Shown here: positions 1 through 9,420 of the stretch, in pieces
Layout of the letters: every line of letters starts with the position of its first letter
Numbering within the stretch: the stretch's first letter is position 1
Assembly: GCA_024691125.1 (NCBI GenBank)
Contig: JAILNV010000083.1
Location: 1 to 61,641 of the forward strand
DNA length: 61,641 nt
Direction of reading: 5' to 3'
Origin: Lachnospiraceae bacterium
GTDB taxonomy: Bacteria > Bacillota > Clostridia > Lachnospirales > Lachnospiraceae
Position numbers and translations under genes: made by a program
Notes under the pieces: generated by a model
Database searches by the model: none
Told to the model about the DNA's origin: nothing
The model's input: only the letters and a program-made list of their open reading frames with translations

Positions 1-3000
1 TGACAGCCTGTCGATAGCGGATATTTTAATGTCACTGTCCGATACTATCTGGGTAACTATATGCTCATAACGTCTGATCAGAAGCTTTATATACCTGCGG
101 TCATATTTCGCCCCGTCATACTGGAATGTGACCGCAAAGCCCTCACCCTCCCCAACACTTATTGACATTGGATAATCTACCTCTTCATGCATAAGAGTTA
201 CTGTATGGTTATTATCCTGCATACCCGAATTGGGATAATTCTCATATACATAAAGAGTATGTATAAGTCCGGAAGCCTGGGCACCATCTGCCATTATCTT
301 ATCAAGAGGGCAGTCCGTAACCGGCTGCATGGCATAATAATCCTCCTGCCGCTGTCTGAATATGTCAGATACATACTCATCGTTACTCCACTTTATTCTC
401 ACCGGGATCGTGTTTATAAACATTCCTACAGCATTTACCAGTCCGTCTATGCTCCGGTCCCTGCCGGAAACAGTCTCCCCGAAGACAACATCCTCGACAT
501 TATTTTCAAATCCCAACAGCAATCCCCATACACACCCAAAGAAACAGCCTGCTGTTATCCTGTATTTCTCCGTATATATGCGAATAAGGTTTTCCGTATT
601 TTTGTCGACATACAGCATTTCATACTCTGCGCCGCTTCCGGACTTTGGAGCGCAGCCTGTCCCGTCTATACCAATACCCTCGTCAAAGTCTCCAAGATAT
701 CTGCCCCATTTTTCAAGCTTTTCATCAGATCCCCGGGTACTGCTTTCCCGTAGAAAGTCAGCATAGGAGCAGCCCCTTAAGCTTTCCTTCTTTGCCATAC
801 GCATAAGATCATCGGCACTTATTCCCTTAAGCAGCATATTGTAATAACTCATAAGGGTATCCGTAAGTATGGGAAAGCTCCATCCATCAATAATACAGTG
901 GTGTGTTGTGATAAGCAGTTCCTTTTCCTCCCATGCACAGCTGTCCTTATTAAAAGTCACACGCATCATTATATCATCAGCCGGATCTATCCCACGTTCT
1001 AAATCCTCCCGGGCAATTTCCGTAAAGCTTCTGCCGCTCACCTCCGTAAACAGCGGTTTTATGCTTCCTTCACGCATAATAACCTGTACAGGCTCTGTAA
1101 GCCCTTTATACATAAACCGGATCCTCAGTGCATCAAAACGCACAAACAATGCATTCAGTGCAGTCTCGAAGAGTTCGCGGCTCCACGTAGTACTTATCGT
1201 CAGACGGTCCTGCAGGAGATAGGCACCTGACTCAGGGTCTGAAAGATATCTGAACAGCATACCCTTCTGCAGGGGCGTCAGTTCTGCTATGGATTCTATA
1301 CTCTCGGGAGGATACGCAGTAGTAAGGCAATTCCATTCATTATCACTCAACAGCCTGTTTATACAGAGATCGGACGGAGTATAAACACGGTTATCCTCTT
1401 CGATGCACTTGGTAATGAAGACAAGTTCTTCCCTGAATCGCAATACAAGCGCACCGATGCTGTCCGTATCATAAATATCATCATACACACATTCTATGTT
1501 GATCCCCTGTTCCGTTGCCCTCAGATTGAAGGACACGGTTCCGGGCTCAATATTACGGGAATCCATATTCGCTCCCGAATATTCATCACTTCTTGATATG
1601 AGTTCATCACTTTCACTTTCAGACGAACCCAGATAGTTGAAAACCAGCCCTCCCTTATCGGCAAGATCATCAAACAGGATTCCGTAACCGATTCCCGAAT
1701 TCGGTACGGCTGCCAGAAGCTCCTTAATCTCTATGATCTGCTCATCAACATTCTTAAGACACCGGATAACTATCGGATACACTGCTGTAAACCAGCCCAC
1801 AGTTCTGTCACATACAATTCCCTCACCTATGTTCCCCCTGCCGTGGCTCTCCAGCTGTATCACAACGGGAGTTTTGTCATCTCCCGCAGAAGCGGCACGG
1901 ACAAGAGCAGCTATCAGTACCGTATCGACTCTGGCACCATAACGGTTATGTGCTACTTCGAATATTACATCAGCGACAGACTTATCTGCACAGGCCGATA
2001 CAGATAAACAGCCGGAACTCTTAACAGATGGGATTCTCATTCCCGCGAGCCTTTTATTCATACCTTCCCAGGCTTCCGAAAATCTCTCATGCAGCCTTGT
2101 CCAGTATTCCTTTTCTTTACCAAAGACAGCAAGCTCCTTTAATCCCCACAGCCTCCCGGACCATTCGCCAAAAGAAACGGAAGGCGCCGGCAGAATTCTC
2201 AGATCGTCTTCATATTCCTTACAGCTGGTACAGGATTCTTTTCCGGGAGCACCAAGGGCGTGTGAATAAAGTATGTTGAGATCACTTATTATAATGCCCC
2301 AGGATACTTCATCTATAACATAATGGTGGAAAGCCAGGAACAGCCTGTCTTTTTTTCCGTCCATGAACAATGCTGCCCGCATAACTATACCCTTCACAGG
2401 ATCCATCGATGAATGCAGCCTGTTCATTATCTCCTCTCTGCCATGTTCATCAGGAATATTATAAACATCCAGTTTGAGCGGGCGAACGCTCTCCCTATCC
2501 CTTATCCTGATATTTCCCTTTTCATCGGATATCATCCTCAGCATGCCATGACAACAGACCAGCGTGTTCAGAGATCTCTCAAGCGCACGAACGGAAGTCC
2601 TGCCTTTTACCACAAGCACAGACGACTGATTGTAATATGCAGGATTTGCAAAGTGTGATCCCGTAAATATCCTCATTACGGGCGTAGGTATCACCTTTGT
2701 ATATTCACTGTAGGATTTAACCTCCTCTCTTTCGATCCTTGATGCAAGGCTTCTTATAGTCCTGCTTCTCAGAAGTGTCGGAGCATCGGTCGCATAGCCC
2801 ATATCACGCAAAAGGGAAACGATACGTATGGCTTTTATGGAATCTCCGCCTATTGCAAGAAAATCATCCGTAACCCTTATGTCTTTTATCCCGAGAACCT
2901 TTCTGAATGCCTCAATACAATCGTTCTCTTCTTTTGTCGAGACAGATTCCGGTTCCTCATCCCTGCCGTTTCTTACAGCTTCGGAACTGCTGTAAGGCAG

Positions 3001-5892
3001 AGCTCTTCTGTCAATCTTTCCGTTTATCGTCAGCTTGAATTCTTTAACCTGTATCAGCACCGAGGGAATCATGTACATAGGCAGCCTCTCTTCGAGAGCC
3101 TTCCTTACTACATCCCTGTCCGCAGCACCATCTTTATCCGCTACGGTATAATACCCGCACAACAGCTTGTCATCATTATCATCTTTTCGCAGTACAACGA
3201 TGGCCTCATCGATCATATCAAGCGACTTCATCACGGATTCTATCTCACCAAGCTCAACCCTGAAGCCGCGTATCTTTATCTGATCGTCGATACGGTTTAT
3301 GAACTCGATATTCCCGTCCGGAAGAACACGGGCAAGATCACCGCTCCTGTACAGCCTTCCCTTGCCAAAAGGATTAACCACAAATTTACGGAGAGTCAGC
3401 TCTTCCCTGTCATGATACCCTCTTGCAACCTGTGGACCTCCTATACACAGCTCACCGGGAACACCGGTTCCGCTTAACGAATCCCCGTTCATAATATACA
3501 TTTCCATACCGGGAGCAGGTTTCCCTATAGGAACATTTTCCGTACTTATTCCTGTTTTTTCATTAATCGTACCTTTATCCGCATAAATATAACTGGACGC
3601 ATTGACTGTCGTTTCCGTAGGCCCATAGGTATTAATGACCGTTCTTCCCTTCACGCTCCACGTTTTAAGAAGAGAACGTGATGGAGCTTCTCCTCCGACA
3701 TCAACCAGTCTGAGAGATGGAAGCCTTTCCGCATCAAGAAGCTTAAGGTATCCGGGAGTCATCATAATGACAGTAACCAAATTGTCCTCACAGTAATCCA
3801 TAAGCTTATCCGGATCCTTGGTATGCTCCTCTGATGCAAGACATAGCGTACCTCCCTTTGTCAGTATATGAAAGATTTCCCATACCGACTGATCGAATAC
3901 ATAGCTGGCAAACTGCAGTACCGTATCACTGTCATTCAGATCATATATGTCTTCATATGCATCCAGAAGTGCCGAAAGCTGTCTGTGCTCAACCACAACA
4001 CCCTTGGGTTCTCCCGTGGTTCCGGAAGTATATATCATATATGCGATCTGCTCAGGCTTTATCGCAGGCAGCCTTTCAGGTGATACCGTTTCAGCCTCCG
4101 TCCCGTATTCACCGGCAGCATTACCATACAGTATCTGCTTATCGGTATAAAACACCGGCAGATTCATCTGTTCCAAAGCGTTCATGATGCCTTCCGAAAG
4201 CTTCACACCGGATATCAGCACAGCATCAGGCCTCGAGTCCCTTATAATGTAAAGAATCCTGTCATCGGGATATTCGGGTGAAACAGGTACATAACCTGCA
4301 CCTGACCTCAGGATTCCAAGGATTGAAACTATCATTTCGATACCACGTTCCGAAATAAGTATCGTCCTGCGTTCCCCGCCTTGCGCCGGCTTATCCTCAT
4401 ATGCATTAAGGAGCATGTCTGCCAGTCTTGCCGAAGCACTCCACATTTCCCCATAGGTAAGGGTTTTTTCATTAAAAATAATCGCCTGATATGCAGGGCT
4501 TGATTCTGCCCTTCTGCCTATCCTGTCAATCACGGTGTTCTCATTATGCGTAACTCCGGCAGATTTGCCGTGTTCCAACAGCCATAGCTTTTCTTCACCG
4601 TCCAACATGGATAAATCCGATACAATTGCATCCGGAGATTCAATGCAGGAAGAAATGAGGTTTACATAATGCTTGCTCATTTCGGTCATGCATGCTTCAT
4701 CAAACAGACCTGTATCGTATACAAGTTCAAAATCATAGCAGCCATTTTCCTTTCCCATCTGAATGGAAAAATCGTAGATCGGCATTTCTTCATCAATAAA
4801 GCAAAGCTCTGCCGGCTCATTATTCAACGTAGGAAGCTGACCATAGAATTCTTTCTTTGTAAAAAGCACATCAAACATCAGATGATCATGCAGTGTCCGG
4901 TCCACCCCGCCAAGGCTGCCGAAATCATGCGCTATATCCTCAAGCGCTATCTTCTGGTTTTCACGGGCAAATATCACTGTGTCTCTCAGCGACTCCAACA
5001 GCCCGTTAAAGCTTTCATCTTTTTTTAGCGATATGACAAGCGGAACAGTATTTACAAACATTCCAAGTATCGAATCAAGGCTGCTGTCTTCCTTGTTCCG
5101 CATAACCGTTCCAATTATAAACCTGCTTTGTCCTGTATAAAAAAAGAGCATAAGGGAAAATACTGATATGAAAAAAATATAAGGTGTAACACCTGATACG
5201 GCGCAGAGGTTATTAACTCTTTCGGATATATCTTTTGAAACGTGAAAGAAAATATGCCCGGCCTTTCTCCTGCATGTTTTGTCATACGTACCGTCTGCCG
5301 GCAGACGGAGCTCCCTGACGTTTTCAAATCCGTTCAAAAGCTTTGTCCATTCCGTTCTTTGCAGTTTATACTCTGTCGAACGGATCCACTGATTCTCACG
5401 CGCAGCATATTCCTTCTGATGCATTGACAGGCTGTCGAGCTTCTCACCGTTGTACAGCCGGACAAATTCGCATGCAAACAGGGCTGCTCCCATGCCATCA
5501 TTTATTATATGATGCCAGTGAAAGCTGATCCTGTCACTCTCAAGCTTCCATCTGAACAGCGGTGCACGCGAAAGATCAAGGCACAGTCCGTAAAGCTCTG
5601 CCGCATCGTCAAGCTCAGACAGCTCCAATGCTTCTTCAAGCCATATTTCATCTGCATCACAAATGGTCTGGAAAAGTCCGTTTCCGGTAAGCTGAAAACC
5701 GGTTCTCAGACTTTCATGCCTGCATATCAGCTTTTTAAGCGCCTCTATGGTCCTTACTCTCGAAAGCTTTTTCCCGGTTTTTATATATCTGCTGAAAATA
5801 TAGGTCGTATCCCCCTCAGGAAGCATCTTCTGCGCAGTATAAATCCTCTCCTGCGCTCTGCTGACCTCATATAGTACCTGTTCTTGGAACAT
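1..5892 (-). CDS. Nonribosomal peptide synthetase, C-A-T-E-C..., truncated at window edge
   Basis: Multimodular peptide synthetase; 1964 codons are visible and the frame is still open at base 1, so the C-terminus lies outside. Domain order from motifs seen in translation: condensation (about 1-440; HHIINDG at H127-H128), adenylation (about 445-950; YTSGTTGEPKG near 621, YGPTETT further on), carrier (DDFLAIGGDS, phosphopantetheine Ser about 1018), epimerization (about 1065-1520; HHYVIDEVSW at 1189, VGWFTAVYP), and a second condensation domain (from about 1530; LTPLQKGML, HHCIIDGWS at 1664). The E domain implies a D-residue, passed to a D-accepting C domain. The start ATG at 5892 has an AGGGG ribosome site and lies 13 nt after the preceding binding-protein gene, so it is probably cotranscribed with it. 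An N-terminal C domain with no upstream NRPS suggests a starter acylation or a partner synthetase elsewhere. The product is unknown. Confidence 0.95.
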   Translation of the reverse strand, partial: MFQEQVLYEVSRAQERIYTAQKMLPEGDTTYIFSRYIKTGKKLSRVRTIEALKKLICRHESLRTGFQLTGNGLFQTICDADEIWLEEALELSELDDAAELYGLCLDLSRAPLFRWKLESDRISFHWHHIINDGMGAALFACEFVRLYNGEKLDSLSMHQKEYAARENQWIRSTEYKLQRTEWTKLLNGFENVRELRLPADGTYDKTCRRKAGHIFFHVSKDISERVNNLCAVSGVTPYIFFISVFSLMLFFYTGQSRFIIGTVMRNKEDSSLDSILGMFVNTVPLVISLKKDESFNGLLESLRDTVIFARENQKIALEDIAHDFGSLGGVDRTLHDHLMFDVLFTKKEFYGQLPTLNNEPAELCFIDEEMPIYDFSIQMGKENGCYDFELVYDTGLFDEACMTEMSKHYVNLISSCIESPDAIVSDLSMLDGEEKLWLLEHGKSAGVTHNENTVIDRIGRRAESSPAYQAIIFNEKTLTYGEMWSASARLADMLLNAYEDKPAQGGERRTILISERGIEMIVSILGILRSGAGYVPVSPEYPDDRILYIIRDSRPDAVLISGVKLSEGIMNALEQMNLPVFYTDKQILYGNAAGEYGTEAETVSPERLPAIKPEQIAYMIYTSGTTGEPKGVVVEHRQLSALLDAYEDIYDLNDSDTVLQFASYVFDQSVWEIFHILTKGGTLCLASEEHTKDPDKLMDYCEDNLVTVIMMTPGYLKLLDAERLPSLRLVDVGGEAPSRSLLKTWSVKGRTVINTYGPTETTVNASSYIYADKGTINEKTGISTENVPIGKPAPGMEMYIMNGDSLSGTGVPGELCIGGPQVARGYHDREELTLRKFVVNPFGKGRLYRSGDLARVLPDGNIEFINRIDDQIKIRGFRVELGEIESVMKSLDMIDEAIVVLRKDDNDDKLLCGYYTVADKDGAADRDVVRKALEERLPMYMIPSVLIQVKEFKLTINGKIDRRALPYSSSEAVRNGRDEEPESVSTKEENDCIEAFRKVLGIKDIRVTDDFLAIGGDSIKAIRIVSLLRDMGYATDAPTLLRSRTIRSLASRIEREEVKSYSEYTKVIPTPVMRIFTGSHFANPAYYNQSSVLVVKGRTSVRALERSLNTLVCCHGMLRMISDEKGNIRIRDRESVRPLKLDVYNIPDEHGREEIMNRLHSSMDPVKGIVMRAALFMDGKKDRLFLAFHHYVIDEVSWGIIISDLNILYSHALGAPGKESCTSCKEYEDDLRILPAPSVSFGEWSGRLWGLKELAVFGKEKEYWTRLHERFSEAWEGMNKRLAGMRIPSVKSSGCLSVSACADKSVADVIFEVAHNRYGARVDTVLIAALVRAASAGDDKTPVVIQLESHGRGNIGEGIVCDRTVGWFTAVYPIVIRCLKNVDEQIIEIKELLAAVPNSGIGYGILFDDLADKGGLVFNYLGSSESESDELISRSDEYSGANMDSRNIEPGTVSFNLRATEQGINIECVYDDIYDTDSIGALVLRFREELVFITKCIEEDNRVYTPSDLCINRLLSDNEWNCLTTAYPPESIESIAELTPLQKGMLFRYLSDPESGAYLLQDRLTISTTWSRELFETALNALFVRFDALRIRFMYKGLTEPVQVIMREGSIKPLFTEVSGRSFTEIAREDLERGIDPADDIMMRVTFNKDSCAWEEKELLITTHHCIIDGWSFPILTDTLMSYYNMLLKGISADDLMRMAKKESLRGCSYADFLRESSTRGSDEKLEKWGRYLGDFDEGIGIDGTGCAPKSGSGAEYEMLYVDKNTENLIRIYTEKYRITAGCFFGCVWGLLLGFENNVEDVVFGETVSGRDRSIDGLVNAVGMFINTIPVRIKWSNDEYVSDIFRQRQEDYYAMQPVTDCPLDKIMADGAQASGLIHTLYVYENYPNSGMQDNNHTVTLMHEEVDYPMSISVGEGEGFAVTFQYDGAKYDRRYIKLLIRRYEHIVTQIVSDSDIKISAIDRLS

Positions 5893-5905
5893 TTCTTTTC
5901 CCCTG

Positions 5906-7075
5906 TTACTGTTTACTGTCTCTGTAGATATAGTCTACAATCTGAAGGTTCTTAAAAGGTATTTCAAACCCTATCCTCGAAGCTGTTGTATAGTTTACAG
6001 CCAATCGGGGGGTCGATTCGTATACCATTTCAAGCTGGTCAAATGGTACTCCTTCCTCATTGTAATCGCGGATCTGCTTAACGACATGCTTAGCCGACTC
6101 TTCGCAGTCGGTAAGTGTCACCCCAAACAATGCTCCATATGCAACAGGCACCGTACCATCCTGAGCTATGGTCATCACTCCGGCCGGTATGATCGCATCA
6201 TCAAGAAGTTCCTGCATCTTTGACTCATAATCTATCGACGCAACGGTTATAAGCAGGCAGTCTATCCCCTGATCCACAAGTTTTCTGTACGCTTTCTTAA
6301 GTTCGGAATAATACCAGTCATATTCTTCTTCACCCAGAGGTTCATCCACGTACTCGCACACAACCTCAAAGCCGTATTCTTCGGCCTTCTGTTTCACTAT
6401 ATCTATTGCGGAATACTGGTATGCAGCTTCCGAATCTTCATATACTATACCAAGCTTTTTAAATCCCAGGAACTTATAGCTTGCATCCATCTGGCGATTA
6501 TATGTTGTCGGATCCACAAGCGCATATGAATAGTCATTGTAACGCTCCGTCAGACTCTTTATTATTCCCGAGTCCACAGGGTTTGCCGAAAAAAGATTCA
6601 TAAATTTTGTCTTTTTCTCATTCTCGGCAAGATAAACCCCCGATACAGTTCCCATCGATATCATTATGTCCACATCATCTCTGTTTGCTATAACGCTGTA
6701 TTCATCCTCATCCATTTCCTCAAGATCAAAGAATACTTCCCTTACAAAACGGTATCTTGCGTTCTCCTTATTGGCATCACAGATTGCATTCCAGAGCTTG
6801 CGGGTATCGCCATAGCTGAACTTCTCTTCATAATCCACATCCTTATACTGCTCTGCGAATGATTTATCTATACTTCCTTCCTCAACGAATTCCAGAGCCA
6901 TATCAAGAAGAAGCTGCGCAAATGGACCGTATTCGTCTCCTTCTACGTATCCCAGCCGTATAACACCTGCTGCTTTATTCTGTACTGCATCCGATGCATC
7001 TGTCTTTATGCAGACTGACACGACCATCAGCGATATACATAATATCGCGGAAATTACCTTCTTATGACTTATCAT
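5906..7075 (-). CDS. Extracytoplasmic ABC-type substrate-binding protein (TrpX-like, ABC_sub_bind)
   Basis: A 389-residue protein with an N-terminal signal segment (ISAILCISLMVVSVC) and a two-lobed binding-protein fold. The C-terminal stretch (STPRLAVNYTTASRIGFEIP) resembles the ABC_sub_bind (TrpX/YtrC-like) family. The start is ATG 7075 rather than an upstream in-frame codon, because GGAGG sits six bases before it; this overlaps the end of the sensor-MFS gene by 14 nt. No ABC permease or ATPase lies beside it, and the cysteine in the signal segment does not sit in a good lipobox. It may therefore be a sensory binding protein rather than a transporter subunit. It lies between the MFS fusion and the NRPS, implying shared expression. 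The ligand is unknown. Confidence 0.85.
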   Translation of the reverse strand: MISHKKVISAILCISLMVVSVCIKTDASDAVQNKAAGVIRLGYVEGDEYGPFAQLLLDMALEFVEEGSIDKSFAEQYKDVDYEEKFSYGDTRKLWNAICDANKENARYRFVREVFFDLEEMDEDEYSVIANRDDVDIMISMGTVSGVYLAENEKKTKFMNLFSANPVDSGIIKSLTERYNDYSYALVDPTTYNRQMDASYKFLGFKKLGIVYEDSEAAYQYSAIDIVKQKAEEYGFEVVCEYVDEPLGEEEYDWYYSELKKAYRKLVDQGIDCLLITVASIDYESKMQELLDDAIIPAGVMTIAQDGTVPVAYGALFGVTLTDCEESAKHVVKQIRDYNEEGVPFDQLEMVYESTPRLAVNYTTASRIGFEIPFKNLQIVDYIYRDSKQ

Positions 7076-9299
7076 TTTTTCCTCCCTGAAGTAACATTTT
7101 GTATTTTCCCGAATAATAAAGCGACGTACTGCCATAAACTGCCATTCCGATAATCAGGGCTATGACAATGACGTTCGTTGCACCTGCCGCTCCCTTTGAG
7201 AGTCTGGACGTGATAGCCACCGGACCTATAACCATTGCAAGCTTACCGAAAACCATCTGGAGCAGCGTACTCTGCTCGGTCACCGTACCTTCCACATGAT
7301 CAAGTGCCGAATCTATGGCAACCAGTCCGAAGCAGTCCCATACACTCGTGAATATTATCGCAAGAATTGCTGCCACTATATTCGAAGTCAGTACAAACAG
7401 ACCGATACTGATGGTCTGAAGCAGCATGTATATAAACATGGCCCATCTCGTCTGGAGCCTCTTCATAACCCAGTTCGAAATGGGATCGGTAAGATATGCA
7501 AGTATCATGTAATTGAGCATAAGCAATCCTGAAACCATCGAGTTCGTCAGCTTAACCTCGTCACCGAAAAGAGGGAATGTATATTCAACATACAATGAAG
7601 CCATATAAAGCGGTATCACCACAAACACCATAAATATCCTTACCTGCGGGAAACGAAGCTCTCTTAATGCAATTCTGAATGTCAGTTTCTCTTTCTTCTT
7701 ATTCTCAGGAAAACCGGCATAATATACGAGGAACAGACACACTCCTCCAATTGCAGCTCCTGCCAGGAATACTACCGAATATGTAGTAACATCCGCAATA
7801 AGACCTCCGATCACAACACCACAGCTTATGCCCAGATAAATTGCTGCCATATACTCCACAAGCAGACGGTTGTGCATCTCTTTACTCTCCTGTCCTGCGG
7901 CATAAAGCCTTATTGCGTTAAGGACAATTCCGTCACAGAAACCGAATATAAAACGTGCAATGATCAGGAACAGCAGATTCGGAGCAAATGCACACATTAT
8001 GTATCCGATCACACCTGCCAGCAGACCTGTAGTCAGTGTTTTCCGCATCCCCAGCTTATCTATAAGCGAACTGCAGCCAAACAATCCTATCAATACTGCT
8101 GTTGAATACATCGTCTTGGGCATTCCGCTTAAGAAGGACATTGTTTCAGACAGACCACTTGCTTCAAACATCTTATCGCTGTATACCGAGAAGAACGCGG
8201 CATCCAATGCAAACGCTATTCCCTGAGCAAAGACAAACAGTCTGAAACCCGGGATATACAGCTTGTCTGCAGAACGGGTATCCTTGCATTCGATATGGTT
8301 TGTCAGGAATTTAATTGCCTCCAGGCTTATGAAGATGGTGATAAGCATCAAAATGACCACATCCACCGCATTATTCAGACGTTTGGAATTTATAAACGCA
8401 TTACTGTAGTAACAGTCTATATTGACGGGAGACTCCGCCCCAATTATCTGCATGCTCTGAGTACTCATACCTGCAGAGTCGGTTTCGTAACTGCCGGCGA
8501 ACCCGATATTTTCAAGCTCCGGGATATCCGCGGCAATATCTGACATATATTCTTCAAGTCCCGTCATTTCTTCATATGATATTCCCCTTTCGATAACCTC
8601 GTTCAAGTCATTCTCAAGGGAATGAGCAGTCATTACGGCAATCTTATCCATGGATGTACGGAATGCATCATCAACCCTCTGCATAGAAAGGCCGCAAAGC
8701 ACAAACTGCGAAATAAGAAGTACGATTATAGAGGATACCCGCATTCTCTTAACGCTTATTTCTTCTCCGCCTTTAATATAGCAGACAGCAAACGCCGCCA
8801 GTACCACACCCAGCATAATATATGTACTTATCCTGAATATATAGCTCATGTAAGCTTTTGTCGCTACATCTACCACGCCCTTGTCAAGCTTTAATATTAT
8901 CTCTCCGGCATCAAATCCGACAAAGGCATAAATACCGTCCTGTTCAATTATATACTCCTCATCAGGATTGGTACGGCGCACGTTTTTGGAAATATCACCG
9001 ACCATCTCAATGCTGTTCCCTTCGCTGTCTGTGATCTCCACACCGTTTATATCATAAGAAAGTCTGTCTATACCCTCAAGGACTTCCTTTAGTCCATAGA
9101 ATTTGTCTATAGGCTTGCCAAAGCTTAATGAGTAATTCAGTTTTTTTACGGCACTTGTTGTATTAAGTACTCCTGCATGAACGACCGTGTCCGCCTGAAG
9201 CTTACGGTAAGACATGGTTGTAAGCGCAGCCGAAAAAGAAGTCATTATTATTCCCAAAAGTATTATTGTAAGTACTACTCGCTCTTTTTTTATTTTCAT
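7062..9299 (-). CDS. Sensor-domain/MFS fusion membrane protein
   Basis: A 745-residue membrane protein. The N-terminal half has TM1 (about 9-30), an extracytoplasmic segment of about 120 residues (31-150), TM2 and TM3 (153-206), a second extracytoplasmic segment of about 100 residues (207-310) and TM4 (311-331). The C-terminal half (about 350-735) is a 12-helix major facilitator core, with a typical loop (IDKLGMRKTL) between early helices. Ordinary MFS carriers are about 400 residues, so roughly 340 residues are extra. The first loop resembles a membrane-embedded sensor domain. ATG 9299 is chosen; GGGAG lies about 15 nt upstream, and an alternative TTG at 9320 has no ribosome site. It could export the NRPS product or couple ligand sensing to transport. 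This is inference. Confidence 0.85.
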   Translation of the reverse strand: MKIKKERVVLTIILLGIIMTSFSAALTTMSYRKLQADTVVHAGVLNTTSAVKKLNYSLSFGKPIDKFYGLKEVLEGIDRLSYDINGVEITDSEGNSIEMVGDISKNVRRTNPDEEYIIEQDGIYAFVGFDAGEIILKLDKGVVDVATKAYMSYIFRISTYIMLGVVLAAFAVCYIKGGEEISVKRMRVSSIIVLLISQFVLCGLSMQRVDDAFRTSMDKIAVMTAHSLENDLNEVIERGISYEEMTGLEEYMSDIAADIPELENIGFAGSYETDSAGMSTQSMQIIGAESPVNIDCYYSNAFINSKRLNNAVDVVILMLITIFISLEAIKFLTNHIECKDTRSADKLYIPGFRLFVFAQGIAFALDAAFFSVYSDKMFEASGLSETMSFLSGMPKTMYSTAVLIGLFGCSSLIDKLGMRKTLTTGLLAGVIGYIMCAFAPNLLFLIIARFIFGFCDGIVLNAIRLYAAGQESKEMHNRLLVEYMAAIYLGISCGVVIGGLIADVTTYSVVFLAGAAIGGVCLFLVYYAGFPENKKKEKLTFRIALRELRFPQVRIFMVFVVIPLYMASLYVEYTFPLFGDEVKLTNSMVSGLLMLNYMILAYLTDPISNWVMKRLQTRWAMFIYMLLQTISIGLFVLTSNIVAAILAIIFTSVWDCFGLVAIDSALDHVEGTVTEQSTLLQMVFGKLAMVIGPVAITSRLSKGAAGATNVIVIALIIGMAVYGSTSLYYSGKYKMLLQGGKNDKS

Positions 9300-9338
9300 C
9301 GGATCAGATACTACTCCCAAAATTTATATTCACCGTCA

Positions 9339-9367
9339 ATTATAACATATTTTGTGACATATGTCTT
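9339..9367 (-). promoter_or_regulatory. Sigma-A-type promoter for the MFS/binding protein/NRPS operon
   Basis: On the minus strand a -35 AAGACA (9362-9367) and a -10 TATAAT (9339-9344) are separated by 17 bp. They lie about 40 bp upstream of the MFS-fusion start, which suggests this operon can be transcribed separately from the phosphatase gene upstream. Confidence 0.7.
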
Positions 9368-9388
9368 TGCGAATTTGTGAATTTGTAA

Positions 9389-9406
9389 GTAACTATTCAG
9401 AACAGG
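9389..9406 (+). repeat. Intergenic motif copy 1, GTAACTATTCAGAACAGG
   Basis: An 18-base motif that recurs in this window at 32.6, 46.0 (partial) and 54.7 kb, with degenerate copies elsewhere. Its core, CTATTC-A-GAACAG (9393-9405), is a near-perfect 6-1-6 inverted repeat. Here it lies between the phosphatase stop and the MFS-operon promoter, about 20 bp upstream of the -35. Confidence 0.6.
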
Positions 9407-9420
9407 TAATACCACTGGAT

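Noticed and set aside
5115-5327. A 70-codon minus-strand frame inside the NRPS
   Set aside because: Out of frame with the NRPS condensation domain, which is continuous with conserved motifs through this region.
5906-7075. Component of a complete ABC importer
   Set aside because: No permease or ATPase gene lies near it; the neighbouring transporter is an MFS fusion.
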